Of a DNA stretch of 64,000 nt, positions 45,920 through 57,892 are shown in pieces; position 1 is the first letter of the stretch, and each line of letters begins with the position of its first letter. The position numbers and the translations under genes were made by a program. The notes under the pieces are model-generated. The model did no database searches, was not told where the DNA came from, and worked only from the letters and a program-made list of their open reading frames with translations. This DNA comes from Dryas octopetala. Taxonomy: Eukaryota; Streptophyta; Magnoliopsida; Rosales; Rosaceae. Location of the stretch: assembly GCA_963921425.1 (NCBI GenBank), contig OY992832.1, forward strand, positions 7,626,001 through 7,690,000. Reading direction: 5' to 3'.

Positions 45920-48478
45920 ATGGCGGTCCTAGGCAGGGAGTTCTTTGGACTGCTTTTTCTGGTGATAGTCTTTGCATTTTTAAGGACTGGAGAAGCTCAA
46001 CCAAAGTCTTTTCTGGTAAACTGTGGTACAAATTCCAGTGTAACTGTGAGTGGTAGGAAATGGGTTGGTGATTCAGCCCCTAACAACAACCTCACCCTCA
46101 GTTCCACTGGCATTGCTGCATCCACCATTGATTCAACATATGGGCCGCTCTACAAAACAGCTCGAATATTCTTTGATGGCTTCAACTACACATTCCAAGG
46201 TATTAAGGGGAACTATTTTGTTAGGCTCCATTTCAGTCCTTTCTCCTTTGATAATTACAATGTAAATGAATCTTCATTTGAAGTTGTGGCAAATGGTCTG
46301 AAACTGGTGTCGGAATTCAATGTTCCCGGTGAGATATCACACAAGAATACGTACTTGCAGAGTTCAGGAAGCAATTCAACTGCTTCATTGATTAAGGAAT
46401 ACATTTTGGCCATCAATTTGGATGTACTTGTCATTGAGTTCATCCCAGATAAGGGGTCATATGGATTTATAAATGCAATCGAAATTGTTCCAGCTGTAGA
46501 TACACTCTTTGCAGGAGCAGCTAGTAAAGTGGGTGGAAATGGTGCTAATCAGAATATAAGTTGGCAAGGAATTGAAACCATGTATAGGTTGAATGTTGGG
46601 GGTTCTGAAATTGATCCCAGTCAGGATTCAGATCTTTGGAGAACATGGCAAGTGGATTCTAGCTACATGATCACAGCAAATGCCGGTTTACAAATAAATA
46701 ACAGTTCTAACATCACCTATTCGTCTATGAATGAATCGTCAGTGGCTCCTCTTCTTGTGTATGAAAGTGCAAGAACCATGTCCAACACTGAAGTCTTGGA
46801 GAAAAGGTTCAACATGTCATGGAAATTTGGGGTGGATCCTAATTTCGATTATTTAATTCGACTACATTTCTGTGAGCTAGTTTATGACAAGGCAAACCAG
46901 AGGATTTTCAAAATCTACATAAACAACAGGACTGCAGCAGATAATTTCAACGTCTTTGTCCGAGCAGGAGGGATGAACAAAGCATATCATCAGGATTTTT
47001 TTGATATGGTGTCTCCGAGAGTCAACACACTATGGATTCAATTGGGTCCTGACACAACAGCTGGGGCTGCAGGAACTGATGCTCTCTTGAATGGCTTGGA
47101 GATTTTCAAGATCAGTAGAAATGGGAATCTTGCTTATGTGGAGAGATATGATTCAGGTGTAAATTCATCAAGGAGTTCAAAAACTCCAATTCTTTGGGTT
47201 GGAATTGGAGCAGGTATAGCTTCTGTTGCCATTCTTGCCACTCTCATTTTTTGTTTCTTCAATAGACGGAGAGCAAAACCAAGTGACACCAAAAACAACT
47301 CCCCAGGGTGGAGGCCATTATTCCTTCATGGTTCCATTCTAAACAGCACTCCCAATGCCAAGGGATCAGCAGGAAGCCAGAATCCATATGGTTCTGTGGC
47401 CTCTATTAGAGCTGGCAAGCGGTTCATGTTAGCAGAGATTCGTTCAGCAACTAATAATTTTGATGAAAGTTTAGTGATTGGACTTGGAGGCTTTGGTAAG
47501 GTGTACAAAGGGGAGATTGATGATGGCACTCTTGTAGCAATCAAGCGAGCCAACCCCCAATCTGAGCAAGGCCTGGCTGAATTTGAGACAGAGATTGAGA
47601 TGCTTTCGAAGCTTAGGCATAGGCATTTGGTCTCCCTGATTGGATTCTGTGAAGAACAAAATGAGATGATCTTGGTCTACGAGTATATGGCAAATGGGAC
47701 GCTTAGAAGTCATCTCTTTGGGAGTGATCTCCCACCGTTGACTTGGAAGCAACGAGTAGAAGCATGCATTGCTGCTGCACGAGGACTCCATTACCTTCAT
47801 ACTGGAGCAGATAGGGGGATAATCCACAGGGATGTTAAGACAACCAACATACTGCTAGATGAAAATTTTGTAGCAAAAATGTCTGACTTTGGATTGTCTA
47901 AAACTGGTCCTGCTTTGGACCATACCCATGTTAGTACTGCAGTTAAAGGAAGCTTTGGATATCTTGACCCTGAATACTTTCGACGACAGCACTTGACAGA
48001 GAAATCCGATGTCTACTCTTTTGGTGTAGTGTTGTTTGAAGCTGTCTGTGCTCGGCCTGTTATAAACCCAACCCTGCCAAAAGATCAGATCAATCTTGCA
48101 GAATGGGCAATGAGGTGGCAACGGCAGAGGTCACTTGAAACCATCATCGATCCTCGTCTTGAAGGAAACTATTGTCCAGAGTCACTGGATAAGTTTGGGG
48201 AGATAGCAGAAAAATGTCTTGCTGACGAGGGGAAGAGCCGGCCAACAATGGGGGAAGTTCTATGGCACTTGGAGTATGTCTTGCAACTCCATGAAGCTTG
48301 GATGCGTACCAATGCTGGAGAAAATTCTTTGACTAGTAGTCAGGAGGCTTCTGGGGGTCTAGTTGAGGGAGAAGCAGAAGAGAGGCAAGGACCTCTGAGT
48401 TTAGACTTAGAAACCGGTTGCACCGGGAAGTCTACGACAAGAGGATTCACTGAATCTACAGATGCGGGTGCTTTGTAG
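45920..48478 (+). CDS. malectin-like receptor kinase, CrRLK1L family (HERK2/At1g30570-like)
   Basis: CrRLK1L proteins sense the cell wall and RALF peptides at the plasma membrane. ATG at 45920 gives 852 aa; the upstream codon in frame is TTG. Signal peptide about 1-26 (FFGLLFLVIVFAFLRTG); malectin-like ectodomain about 28-400 (FLVNCGTNSS, YFVRLHFSPF, LIRLHFCELVYD) with many N-glycosylation sites; membrane segment about 425-450 (ILWVGIGAGIASVAILATLI); kinase about 485-770. Catalytic elements are intact: GLGGFGKVYKG, VAIKRA (Lys about 540), HRDVKTTNILLDE, DFGLS, GSFGYLDPEYFRRQ. A single exon, as usual for the family. The last residues (AGAL) and the stop come from a SINE-like insertion; without it the frame would continue ESTDGSSDA and stop. 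The kinase itself is untouched. Confidence 0.9.
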   Translation: MAVLGREFFGLLFLVIVFAFLRTGEAQPKSFLVNCGTNSSVTVSGRKWVGDSAPNNNLTLSSTGIAASTIDSTYGPLYKTARIFFDGFNYTFQGIKGNYFVRLHFSPFSFDNYNVNESSFEVVANGLKLVSEFNVPGEISHKNTYLQSSGSNSTASLIKEYILAINLDVLVIEFIPDKGSYGFINAIEIVPAVDTLFAGAASKVGGNGANQNISWQGIETMYRLNVGGSEIDPSQDSDLWRTWQVDSSYMITANAGLQINNSSNITYSSMNESSVAPLLVYESARTMSNTEVLEKRFNMSWKFGVDPNFDYLIRLHFCELVYDKANQRIFKIYINNRTAADNFNVFVRAGGMNKAYHQDFFDMVSPRVNTLWIQLGPDTTAGAAGTDALLNGLEIFKISRNGNLAYVERYDSGVNSSRSSKTPILWVGIGAGIASVAILATLIFCFFNRRRAKPSDTKNNSPGWRPLFLHGSILNSTPNAKGSAGSQNPYGSVASIRAGKRFMLAEIRSATNNFDESLVIGLGGFGKVYKGEIDDGTLVAIKRANPQSEQGLAEFETEIEMLSKLRHRHLVSLIGFCEEQNEMILVYEYMANGTLRSHLFGSDLPPLTWKQRVEACIAAARGLHYLHTGADRGIIHRDVKTTNILLDENFVAKMSDFGLSKTGPALDHTHVSTAVKGSFGYLDPEYFRRQHLTEKSDVYSFGVVLFEAVCARPVINPTLPKDQINLAEWAMRWQRQRSLETIIDPRLEGNYCPESLDKFGEIAEKCLADEGKSRPTMGEVLWHLEYVLQLHEAWMRTNAGENSLTSSQEASGGLVEGEAEERQGPLSLDLETGCTGKSTTRGFTESTDAGAL

Positions 48479-48536
48479 CTCCAGTGGTTAAGAGCATTCA
48501 CCTCCCCCAATGTTGTTTGATAAAAAAAAATAAAAA
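48465..48536 (+). mobile_element. 72 bp SINE-like insertion in the receptor-kinase C-terminus
   Basis: Flanked by an exact 14 bp duplication TGAATCTACAGATG (48451-48464 and 48537-48550). It contains a tRNA A-box-like tagctccagtgg and ends in an A-rich tail (taaaaaaaaataaaaa). It looks like a 5' or internally shortened tRNA-derived SINE, with no clear B box. It supplies the present stop codon of the gene. Confidence 0.85.
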
Positions 48537-48550
48537 TGAATCTACAGATG

Positions 48551-49608
48551 GGAGTTCAGATGCATGACCAGTGAGGAAGAGAAATTGTATTCATTATATT
48601 GCATTATAATTTTATAGATTCTTTCAATTTGTTTTACTTAATTCTATATGAACTTGAAGTTTTCTGTTGTAATATCGTTGTAGGCTTCAAATCGTTCATT
48701 GTAATCTAGCGTGCTATATTCAGTTGCCTTATTGGCCATATATTTTGAGAGTTCTCACAGACTATTCACTTAGCTACTTTCTGAGGTTTTGCGGCAATTG
48801 CTTTGGACTTTGTTCTGTTACTTACCATGTAGAAAAATTACTCATTTCCTACCGTATATAACTATTATATCATCAAGTATCCAAAAAGTTTGTTCAGAAA
48901 CGTCAATGGCGTAAACACATGCTATAACAAAGAGCAGAAGAGTTGAAAAGCAGCACTTTTGAACAGAAAGTCGGAAACCGTTGCAGATATCAAGGTTGGT
49001 ATTCATTAAGAATATGTAAATCAATTAAATGCCACAAGTTATTTCTCACACCTTTTCTCACATTATCAATATTCAATAACAATTAGACTTTATTGTTTCT
49101 CAAAAGATGCCATTTTATGATCTTCTTGGACGGGCTGAAGTTTTTACCAAAAAGGAAAATCTGTACTTGCTGAGTGTCTATACAGAAAGACAACTCGTGA
49201 GTTAGCAGAGAGAGAGTTTCTGAAGCAATGAAATTATGTTTCCTGAATCATCTTATCCATCACTAGTTTAAATTTATTACACAAAAATATACCATTTCAT
49301 CCAGATCACAGATGTATGCGCTGGTAGGTGGCTAAGATAGATAATTAAGAATCAAAAATTTGTTTGATTCCATTTATCATTATCCAATAATGAAGGTATG
49401 CTTGTCATTACCATAATCCAAAAGATACCAACAATAATCAATTAGTTCCAACCCCATAACGCTCAATAAGCAGTTTAAAGGGGGTAAACAAAAGCTACTC
49501 TTTTACACATCTGAACAAGATTACATCAAACAAAAAGTACCTAAACAAATCATAATATTCCATTAGCAGCATGTTTGTCATGCTTTACAGTCATCAGAGC
49601 TCCCAAAT
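48551..49608. other. intergenic between convergent genes
   Basis: 3' flank of the receptor kinase and 3' flank of the minus-strand phosphorylase-like gene. No gene recognised. Confidence 0.45.
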
Positions 49609-52222
49609 TCAAGCAGCGAACTTACTTGCAATGCTGCAACAGAGCTGCTTCACCGCTTGGAAACCCTTATCATCAAGGGAGATGGTACTTAGCTGTTTTA
49701 GCAGAGCCCGCTCAGTAGCTTGATCAAATTCAGACCTTGATTTAAACAAGAAGTATCCCCCGCACTCCCAAGCTGAAAGGGTACAAGAGGTTTTTGATGT
49801 CTGTAGCTGCATAAAATATATTCCCATTAAGTATGCAAATCAAATGTGTAACCAGCAGAAAGTAAATTAGATTCTCTAGGTGAGTCATCAAACTTAACAT
49901 GGAGGGCATATTTATGGACATATTTATCAATAAAGATAATCAATTAACAATGCTTATAAACGTAAAAGCATCTCCACACATAAACAGGCAAAGCTACATA
50001 GTACATGCTGTACTCCTACCACAATAAGTTACAGAACTGGACACGGACAATAAATGGCATGGATAATGTTTTTAGCCAAAAATAAAACCATATGCCATTT
50101 ACCTGAAAAAATAAAAATATCCTTGTGCCATGATCAGATATCAGCAGATTATATGAAACGAGCATTCCCTGTAAACATGAACATATCTCCGCAAGAACCT
50201 CCATCACCATCTCTAAGTGGTTGCTCTCAAATACGAGGGTCTTAATGGGGTAATCTGCAACAGAAGAGATGCGCATCCCCTCTTTCCCATTGCCAAAAAA
50301 TGTATCAAAAGGCATGAACTCAACAGGTAAAGGGATTTGAAGGTAACAGGCCTGCAGACAAATGAATCTTCAATTTATTGGCAAGAACAAGAATGAAATT
50401 TTGATATGAGATATAAACGCACATTTGTCAAAAGATGAAATGCTATACATCAAACTTCTATATCTTTGAACATAAACTTTTTTAACAGTATAGTGTATTG
50501 ACAAGTAATGCTTTGATGTTGCCATATTTGTAACACAGGCAACTAAAACACTTCAGCTCACCCAAGAATATAACACGTATCTCTTTATATGTGGCACTAA
50601 GCATGTGGTCTCAAATAAAAAAGCCATATATTGCCATGAAGGGACCTTAACATACACAAAAAAGGAAGCCATCCATTCCCTAAAGATCAGAACCAGTTAT
50701 GTGAACAAAAGAAATTCAAACAATTGGATCAATCAAAATTACAGATAAATTTAATCGGTAACTTTTATCATAAATTTCAGATCCACTACTGCCATAGACA
50801 ATCGCCTTTTTGAGTTTATTTGAAGTTTAAACCATCAAAGATGAACAGCTCTCCAATTCTCATTAGTCTATTCTTCCTTGTGTTAGCAGAAAGGACACAA
50901 GCAATCATCAACATATACAGCTTTCTTGAGCAACACCACACAAACAAACCAAAAATAGAAAAGCCACCAGATTTTATCAAACCAAAGTAACATCTATGTC
51001 CCAATTTAAATCTGAATTGCACAAAGTGAAGAAAAGCAGTATAAGGAATTCCATACCTGGAAATATACATGAGAAGCACTAGGTGAATAGTCATAGAACA
51101 GGCGAAAAGAACAATTATTTACTTCAACAGCAACGCGCAGAGCCAGTTCCAATGATCTTGCATCCAGGAACTGGTAAAGAGTGTTAGAGCTATGTGGTAC
51201 CAGAAAGACATGGCCATATTCCACAGGGAATGCCTGAAAAATAAGCGAAGCGTCATTACTTCTTACCTAGGTAAATCCGTAAATGGCCAAATTCCACAGG
51301 GGAGCCAGTTTCATGGTACCAAATATAAATAAGTCACTGCCTTACATTGATAGTAACCAATAAGGCACAGTCAGGAACAGCAGCTGAAAGAATAAGCTCA
51401 GGGTTTGACTTTTCACCAATTGCAACACAAAAGAGTAACTCCTCACTGCGTGCCATCCAACTAAACTCAAACACATCTTGGTGGCAGATTTTGTTCTTCT
51501 TGCCCAGCTTTGGCATATAATCCATACTCCATCCTTCATTAAACTGAGCAATAAACTTTTTCCTGCCACCAACAACCTGCATAAGCCATGAAGTATCTAG
51601 AGCTATAAGTGCCTTCAATTATCTACGCTAAAGAAACATCAAACTATGCAACAACAAAGACCTTAATTTCAGAGGTTGTCACATCATATTTGAACAGACC
51701 TTTCCACATTCGATCTTCCCACTGCAAGTTAGGAACAAGCATATAAGTCAAGGGCCGAAATCTATTAGTATCAAGGTTGTAAATTGTTTTGTTACCATAC
51801 CTGCGCAAGAAGAATAGAATCTAACAAACTTTGTTCTTCTTCTTCTTCTTCAGGGATGCATGAAATTTGTCCAACGGAACCGTTTTCCAAGAGAGACTTG
51901 CTTCCAAAGCGGTAAAGAGGGATCCTCATACCTGAGAAAATTCCTTTAATACTCAAAACAAGCTATTAGAAAGATAAAAGTATTATAATTTTAAGTCCTG
52001 ATGATGCTATAGAGCGACCAACTCAGTAAATGAACAATATAAACATGAGAAAAATCAAACACTCTCCAAAACTCCAAAGCAAAGCACAATGACCCAATGA
52101 CAGTCAATCAAAAAATTACAAACCTTTCAAAGCAATCAATCAAAAAAGTACAAACCTTTCAAACAAAATGGATGGCATTGTGAGGAGAAATTGTCATCCT
52201 GAAGCTGCTGGACAGTAACCAT
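49609..52222 (-). CDS. GDP-L-galactose phosphorylase-like protein (VTC2/GDPGP family, HIT superfamily) with altered HIT motif
   Basis: VTC2 enzymes convert GDP-L-galactose to galactose-1-phosphate in ascorbate synthesis. Seven minus-strand exons join in frame without a stop: 52222-52156, 51931-51801, 51721-51662, 51576-51346, 51233-51057, 50351-50103, 49806-49609; 370 aa from MVTVQQLQDDNFSS. Family landmarks: LLDSILLAQWEDRMWKGLFK (67-85), KKFIAQFNEG, SEELLFCVAIG, VEYGHVFLVP, LLISDHGTRIFLF, WECGGYFLFKSRSEFD. The HIT motif, HxHxQ in VTC2, here reads SASHVYFQ: the central His, the nucleophile in this family, is Tyr. The intact frame with that loss suggests a divergent paralog with another role, or early decay. 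It is shorter than VTC2 (about 440 aa), lacking part of both ends. Confidence 0.75.
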
Positions 52223-53654
52223 GGCTAAAATTGAAGTATTTGCAAGCTGAGAGAAAACCCAGAAGGGGAAGTTGGGTGGCGGTCGTGGGTTTTAGCAGCA
52301 GCAGCAGCCGCCGCCGGCGAGGAAGGTGAGATCGGAGGGATGCCCACCGGCCGAAGGTAGGGCACCGCGACCACCGTGAAACGACGGGCGTGCAATCAAC
52401 AACGACTTAGGGGAAGCTTCCATGCATTCTCTGCACCTTGAAATCTTAATACTACTGCGACTTGCTTTTCTTAGAGCCGTGATTACATCAACGAAGGCCA
52501 GCCCTTGCCGGACCAGCGATTCCAAATCCTTGATTCCGAGAATTACTCAAACAATCGAATGAAAATACGTGTGTGTGTGTATATATCTCTCTGTTTTATT
52601 TTGCTATTGATAACGATCAAGGGTGTGAGAGAATATTTTGATCGAAAAATCTCTGTATATCTATTTCTCTGTGTCAGGCTCTTCTTCTTCTTCTTCTTCT
52701 TCTTCTCTTTCTCTCTTGTAAGATTCTATCTCATGAGCCGACGTCGTTCGATTTCCCAGATGGAGCTTCGAATAGGAAGATGATACGTATGTTCTGGTTT
52801 TGACCGATCTCAGCCCTTCATTCGTGTATAAGATCTTTTACGTAATGCGATCCTGTCTGTGATGTAAAATCCAAGCTCCACTGTTGTTTGGGTGGCCTTT
52901 TCGGTTTACAAATGGAGCCATAGGCCATATATAGAAACTCACTCGACATAAATGAGCCTATGGAACAAAAATTAGTTAAAATCTCACCCACTATTATCTC
53001 TTCGAATTATAAGGTTAAAAAACTTCATTTCACCCTTCCTCTCTTCTCCTTCTTGTCGGAATCCATGCGTATAACTTACTCTTAAAAGTTGGTGCTCAAA
53101 GACTTGTATACTATTCTAAGATGTTCTATTTTTTCAATGTTGGATGTTTGGATTATAATAATTTCACTATATGAATATAGGTTCGATGATAGTCATTTCA
53201 TTTTTTAGACAATTTTTACTTATATGTTAGTATTTAATGACTTAATATTATACTCGTACATAATATTTATGTAATTTTAATCAAGCCTATAGGTCACTAA
53301 TTTCATAAAATCCGGCATAATTGCATGGTAAATCATAGTCTGATACCAATTGATAAAGAAACCATAAACTTCATATTGAAAACTAACTTATAAGGAAAGG
53401 ATGCCCAGCCACTTATATACAATTTCAAGACTGTTCTAATTTTTAAATGTGTGATATTTCAGTCTTCAAATTGTTTAGCCGATAGCTAGGTAATAATTTT
53501 TATTTTTTAAATTATGATGCAAAGAAGAAAGATTCTCCAAGACTGAAATAGTGTAAAGTTTATTTATTTATTTTTAAACTTTAAAGTCATTTAATTTAGT
53601 TGTGAATTGAATTACCCAGGATTCAAATTTCAAGTGGTGAGATAGGTGAGATAA
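52223..53654. other. 5' region of the phosphorylase-like gene and spacer
   Basis: A GC-rich stretch (gcagcagcagccgccgccgg) near 52300 precedes a minus-strand open frame at 52525-52292 (77 codons, ending GGGCCCC) that may lie in the 5'UTR; I give it no function. A (ctt)n run is at about 52680-52705. From 52900 on it is AT-rich with no gene. Confidence 0.4.
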
Positions 53655-53928
53655 ATGTTAGGATTAAACTAAGGGCCCGTTTGGATTGAGAATTTGGATT
53701 TGGATTTGAATTTCAAATTCATGTATTTTAAATTCATGTATTTCAAATTTATGTATTTCAAATCCTATTGTTTGGATAAAAAAAATAAAATATAATTTCA
53801 AATCCTATTGCAACAACTCGACCGCCAGAAGGCCAAGAAAAGGAACAAGTTTCAGCCCGGCCCAGTGTCAGAAATTAGCTCATAATATACCGATTCGAAA
53901 GGAACGACGAGACAAATGACCGATGACC
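53655..53928. repeat. short tandem motif region and MITE-like end
   Basis: Starts with gggcccgtttggattgagaa, a sequence typical of plant DNA-transposon ends, followed by several copies of aaattcatgtatttc with slight changes. The element's other end was not found. Confidence 0.45.
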
Positions 53929-54211
53929 TATTTTGGCCAAATTCCTTCGTTTAGGGCTTCAAATAAGCAATTTAGTGTTTTTGAATAAGTTTTCTAAATT
54001 GCACTTTATTTCCATTTTTATTTCCGTTTTGAATTTCGAACGTTTAAGGTTCTGAACGTATTTAAACAACCTTTTTGGTTGTTTGTATGATTCATTGATT
54101 ATCATTTTTCAATCAGAAAACCTTGAGATTTCTCTCATTTCTCTGGTGGACTCCAGATTCTTCCTTAGAGTTAACGCTGGTTTTCCCTAATCTCTTTTAT
54201 TTGCGTGTTAC

Positions 54212-55753
54212 TAGGCTTCACCAAAAAGCTCAAGACCCGAAGCTCGCCCGGCCCATTATGCCCGAAGCTCGATTTGGCCAGGCCCGACCCGAAAGTCTCT
54301 TGGGTTAGGCTTGGGCTATCTCCTTGAAGCCCATGGGCCGCCCGTAGCCCGGCCCATTTAGGCCCGCCCAACCCAAAGCCCAATTTGGGAATCATAACAT
54401 ATTTAATAGGTTTTTCGTTTATTTACTCTAATAAATTATTAATACGCTTATTAAGTTATTATATAATACTATAATGTTAGTAAATAGTAATAGTATAAAC
54501 TATAATACCATAAATAATAAAGTAATAAACTTTTAAAATTATATACAACATTACTACTATAATAAAACATAAATGTATATGTGTATATACAACTTTTATA
54601 ATACAACTACAATTAAAGTTATTAAACCATGACCGTCAATTCATTAATTCAACGATCTGAACCGTTCATTTTCTATTTTCATAGTCAAATATCATCCTTA
54701 CAAAAAATTGGCTAAATCGGAATTCATCTACCCATTCGATTATCATTAGAAAAACCACGATTATTCATTAATTCGACCACTGTTACGTCACTTTTGCATC
54801 TCCGATTAAGCTAATTTTTTGCAAGAATTCTCTTTGAGTGGGGAACATAAACTTGAACGGTTTGGATCGTTGAAAACACGATTGATATGTGAGCTTCTAC
54901 ATATAAATACACTTGAAGAGTATAATTTTAATAACTTTTCCGTTGAAACCTTGTTGTTTCCATAATTATGAAGACCACAACGTGATTTCAACAATCTGAC
55001 CCGTTCATTTTCTATGTTCATAGTCAAAGATCATCCGTACAAAAAATTGACTAAATCGAAATTTATCTACCCATTCGATCATCATTAGAAAAAACACGAT
55101 CGTTCATTAATTCGACCACCATTATGTCACTTTTACATCTCCGATTGAGCTAATTTTTTGCACGAATTATCTTTGAGTGAGGAACTAAAATTTGAACTGT
55201 TCGGATCGTTGACAACACAATTGCATCGTTTGTTTATAAAAATATGTAATAAAATATATAATAAAACATATGTACATTTATGTTTTATTATAATTGTAAT
55301 GTTGTATATAATTTTAAAAGTTTATTATTTGTGGTATTACACTATTACTAACATAATAGTATTATATAATAACTTAATAAGCATATTAATAATTTATTGA
55401 AGTAAACAAACGAAAGAGCTATTAAATATGTTATGATTCACAAACTTGACAAATAAACTAGTCAGCTTAGTTGGTTGAGAGTTAAAACTTGTTATGTGAG
55501 GTCTCATGTTCAAATCACAACATAGCCAAAATCGTATATTTTTTTGAAGATATATATGTGTCTAAACAGGCTTTGGGCCCATTTTGGGCCGCCCGTTCGG
55601 GCCTAGCTCGGCCCGACCCTCCAAGCCCGCAAGCCAAAGCCCGATGGGCGGGCCTTGGGCTTCTGTATTAAAGCCCAAGCCCGGCCCGGCCCGAAAGCCC
55701 TATTGGGCTTCTATAATTCAAGCTCGAACCCGAAAAATTTTTGCCGACCCCTA
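54212..55753. mobile_element. 1542 bp hAT-type foldback element inserted in the LTR
   Basis: Ends taggcttcaccaaaaagctc and (reverse complement) taggggtcggcaaaaatttt, with an exact 8 bp duplication CGTGTTAC (54204-54211 and 55754-55761). Outer parts are rich in gcccggccc words; inner arms of about 200 bp (54395-54600 and 55230-55440) are inverted copies of one another; the middle has two related hairpins around 54640-54890 and 54960-55220. No transposase. Confidence 0.88.
55455..55530 (+). mobile_element. tRNA-derived SINE-like fragment
   Basis: The A-box-like cagcttagttggttgaga near 55463 and B-box-like gttcaaatc near 55508 are spaced as in a tRNA gene. It lies in one outer arm of the hAT foldback and has no counterpart in the other arm. 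Confidence 0.5.
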
Positions 55754-55804
55754 CGTGTTACGGTGCGTCAAGTGGTATCAGAGCAAAGAGTTACTTGGCT
55801 TGAT

Positions 55805-57450
55805 GGGTGATCATCCCGAAGGAGGAGATCGCGGACTTGATGCCCTATGGGAGGCTGTGAATAAACAAACCACGAAGACTACTCAGCTATCGACTCAACT
55901 TGAACATATTCGACAGTTGTTAGTGGGTTTGAACCTTCAGGGTAACCTTAACCCTAACGGACAGGGCAATCCCAGACAACAACCAGTTGACGGAAGACAA
56001 GCCATGAGATTTTCCAGTGGTAACAACCGGCGACAACAACCTGAGAGTGACGATGAATCCGATGAAGAAGATGTAGTCCCGAATATTCGAAACAACGAAC
56101 GGCCGCGAAACAACCACAACCAGAACTTTGACGACTACAGACTAAAAGCTGATATTCCCTACTTCAATAGGTATATGCAGGTAGAGGATTTCCTTGATTG
56201 GCTTACATAAGTGGAAAGGTTCTTCAAAATCATGAAGGTTCCTGAGGGAAAGATGGTGAGGATGGCCGTTTTCCGTTTGAAAGCCAGTTCGGCTGTTTGG
56301 TGGGATCAGTTACTTGGCGGAGAATGAAACAATTGATGATGGATAGATTCCTACCTCAGGACTATGAGCAATATCTTTATCGTCTCTATCTGAACTGTAC
56401 CCAGGGTGTGAAATCTGTTGCGGATTACACGGATAAATTTTTGTGACTAGCAGAACGCAACAATCTGGCGGAGTCAGAACATCAAACTATGGCAAGATAT
56501 ATGAGTGGTCTGAAGCCATCAATCCAAGAAAAAATTTGATTGCAAGCTCTCTGGAGCGTTCATGAGGCTCATAATATGGCTTTGAAAGCGGAACTCATGG
56601 AAAGGGAGAGACGACCCGGATTTGGGAATAATACATATCGAAGGAACATACCAGAGGTGTCAACCTCTAGTTCCATTGATAAAGGAAAGGGGATTCTACC
56701 TAGCCCTGCGATCCCTCCAAAGGTTCAGAGTCAACCTTTTAAACCTACCGAGAGCGGTAGCAGATTCCCAGATGGAAATCAGACTTGAGCTCAGAACCAA
56801 AGGTCGAATCCGTATGCCAAACCAACAACGGACATTTGTTACAGATGCAATAAACCAGGTCATCGATCAAATGTGTGTCCAGAAAGAAGAACTGCAAATC
56901 TTGCGGAAGCTGATGGATTTGAGGATGACGCTGAAGAAACCCAACCTGAAGATGAATATGAAGGGGTTGAGTTTGGTCAAGAGGATGACGGAGAGCATGT
57001 TAATTTTTTCTTGCAGCGAGTTCTTCTTTCACCCAAGTAGGATGGGCAACGTCATAACATATTCCGCTCACTTCAATCCATTAGAAACAAAGTTTGCAAC
57101 CTGATTGTGGATGGCGGCAGCTCTGAAAACTTTGTAGCTGAAAGGCTGGTGGATTATTTGCAGTTACCAATAGAGAAGCATGCAGCCCCATATTCCCTAT
57201 GGTGGGTCAAGAAAGGCCCTTTAGTGCAAGTAACCGAAGTTTGTCGGGTTCCTCTCTCCATTGGTAAGCACTATAAAGAAGAAATTATGTGTGATGTCAT
57301 TGATATGGATGCGTGTCATATTCTCTTGGGTCGACCATGGCAGTTTGACGTTGATGTCACCCATAGAGGTCGAGATAATGTATACTTGTTTGCTTGGGGT
57401 TCTCTCAAGATTGCATTGGCACCAATAAGTCAAATAGGGAAGACTGAATG
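55805..57450 (+). pseudogene. gag-protease remnant of the gypsy element
   Basis: Frames in order: a gag N-terminus (MGDHPEGGDRGLDALWEAVN, then IPYFNRYMQVEDFLDWLT) ending in a stop at 56208; Retrotrans_gag pieces in other frames up to 56620 ([36 protein letters not shown]); a CCHC zinc knuckle CYRCNKPGHRSNVC near 56840; and an aspartic-protease-like domain at 57107-57450 ([31 protein letters not shown]). Several stops and frameshifts. Transposon gene, inactive. Confidence 0.8.
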
Positions 57451-57892
57451 ACCAAGAATGGAGTTCGAATTTTCTGGCTATTTCTAGTAGTGAACATGAA
57501 CTTGTGAAAGCTGCAGAAGAGGCCCATGCAATTTATTCGCTAGTAGTTAAAGGTTTGCTGATAGCCGAGACAAAAGAAGCGACGATTCTGGCTGAGGGCC
57601 TATTTTGGCCAAATTCCTTCGTTTAGGGCTTCAAATAAGCAATTTAGTATTTTTGAATAAGTTTCCTAAATTGCACTTTATTTCCATTTTTATTTCCGTT
57701 TTGAATTTCAAACGTTTAGGATTCTGAACGTATTTAAACAACCTTTTTGGATGTTTGTATGATTCATTTATTATCATTTTTCAATCAGAAAACCTTGAGA
57801 TTTCTCTCATTTCTTTGGTGGACTCCAGATTCTTTCTTAGGGTTAACGCTAGTTTTCTCTAATCTCTTTTATTTGCGTGTTACGTTGCGTCA

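Larger units (their letters stand above)
53929..57892 (+). mobile_element. internally deleted gypsy LTR retrotransposon with a nested hAT
   Basis: Two direct LTR segments match closely: 53929-54211 plus 55754-55770 (split by the hAT) and 57605-57892, both ending gcgtca. The 5' ends of the LTRs are unclear. A primer binding site tggtatcagagc starts at 55773, then gag and protease remnants. Reverse transcriptase, RNase H and integrase are deleted: the spacer after the protease (KAAEEAHAIYSLVVKGLL) runs straight into LTR sequence near 57600. Confidence 0.85.

Noticed and set aside
48476..48520. A real tRNA gene suggested by the A box
   Set aside because: No B box or cloverleaf; A-rich tail and 14 bp target duplication show a SINE-like insert.
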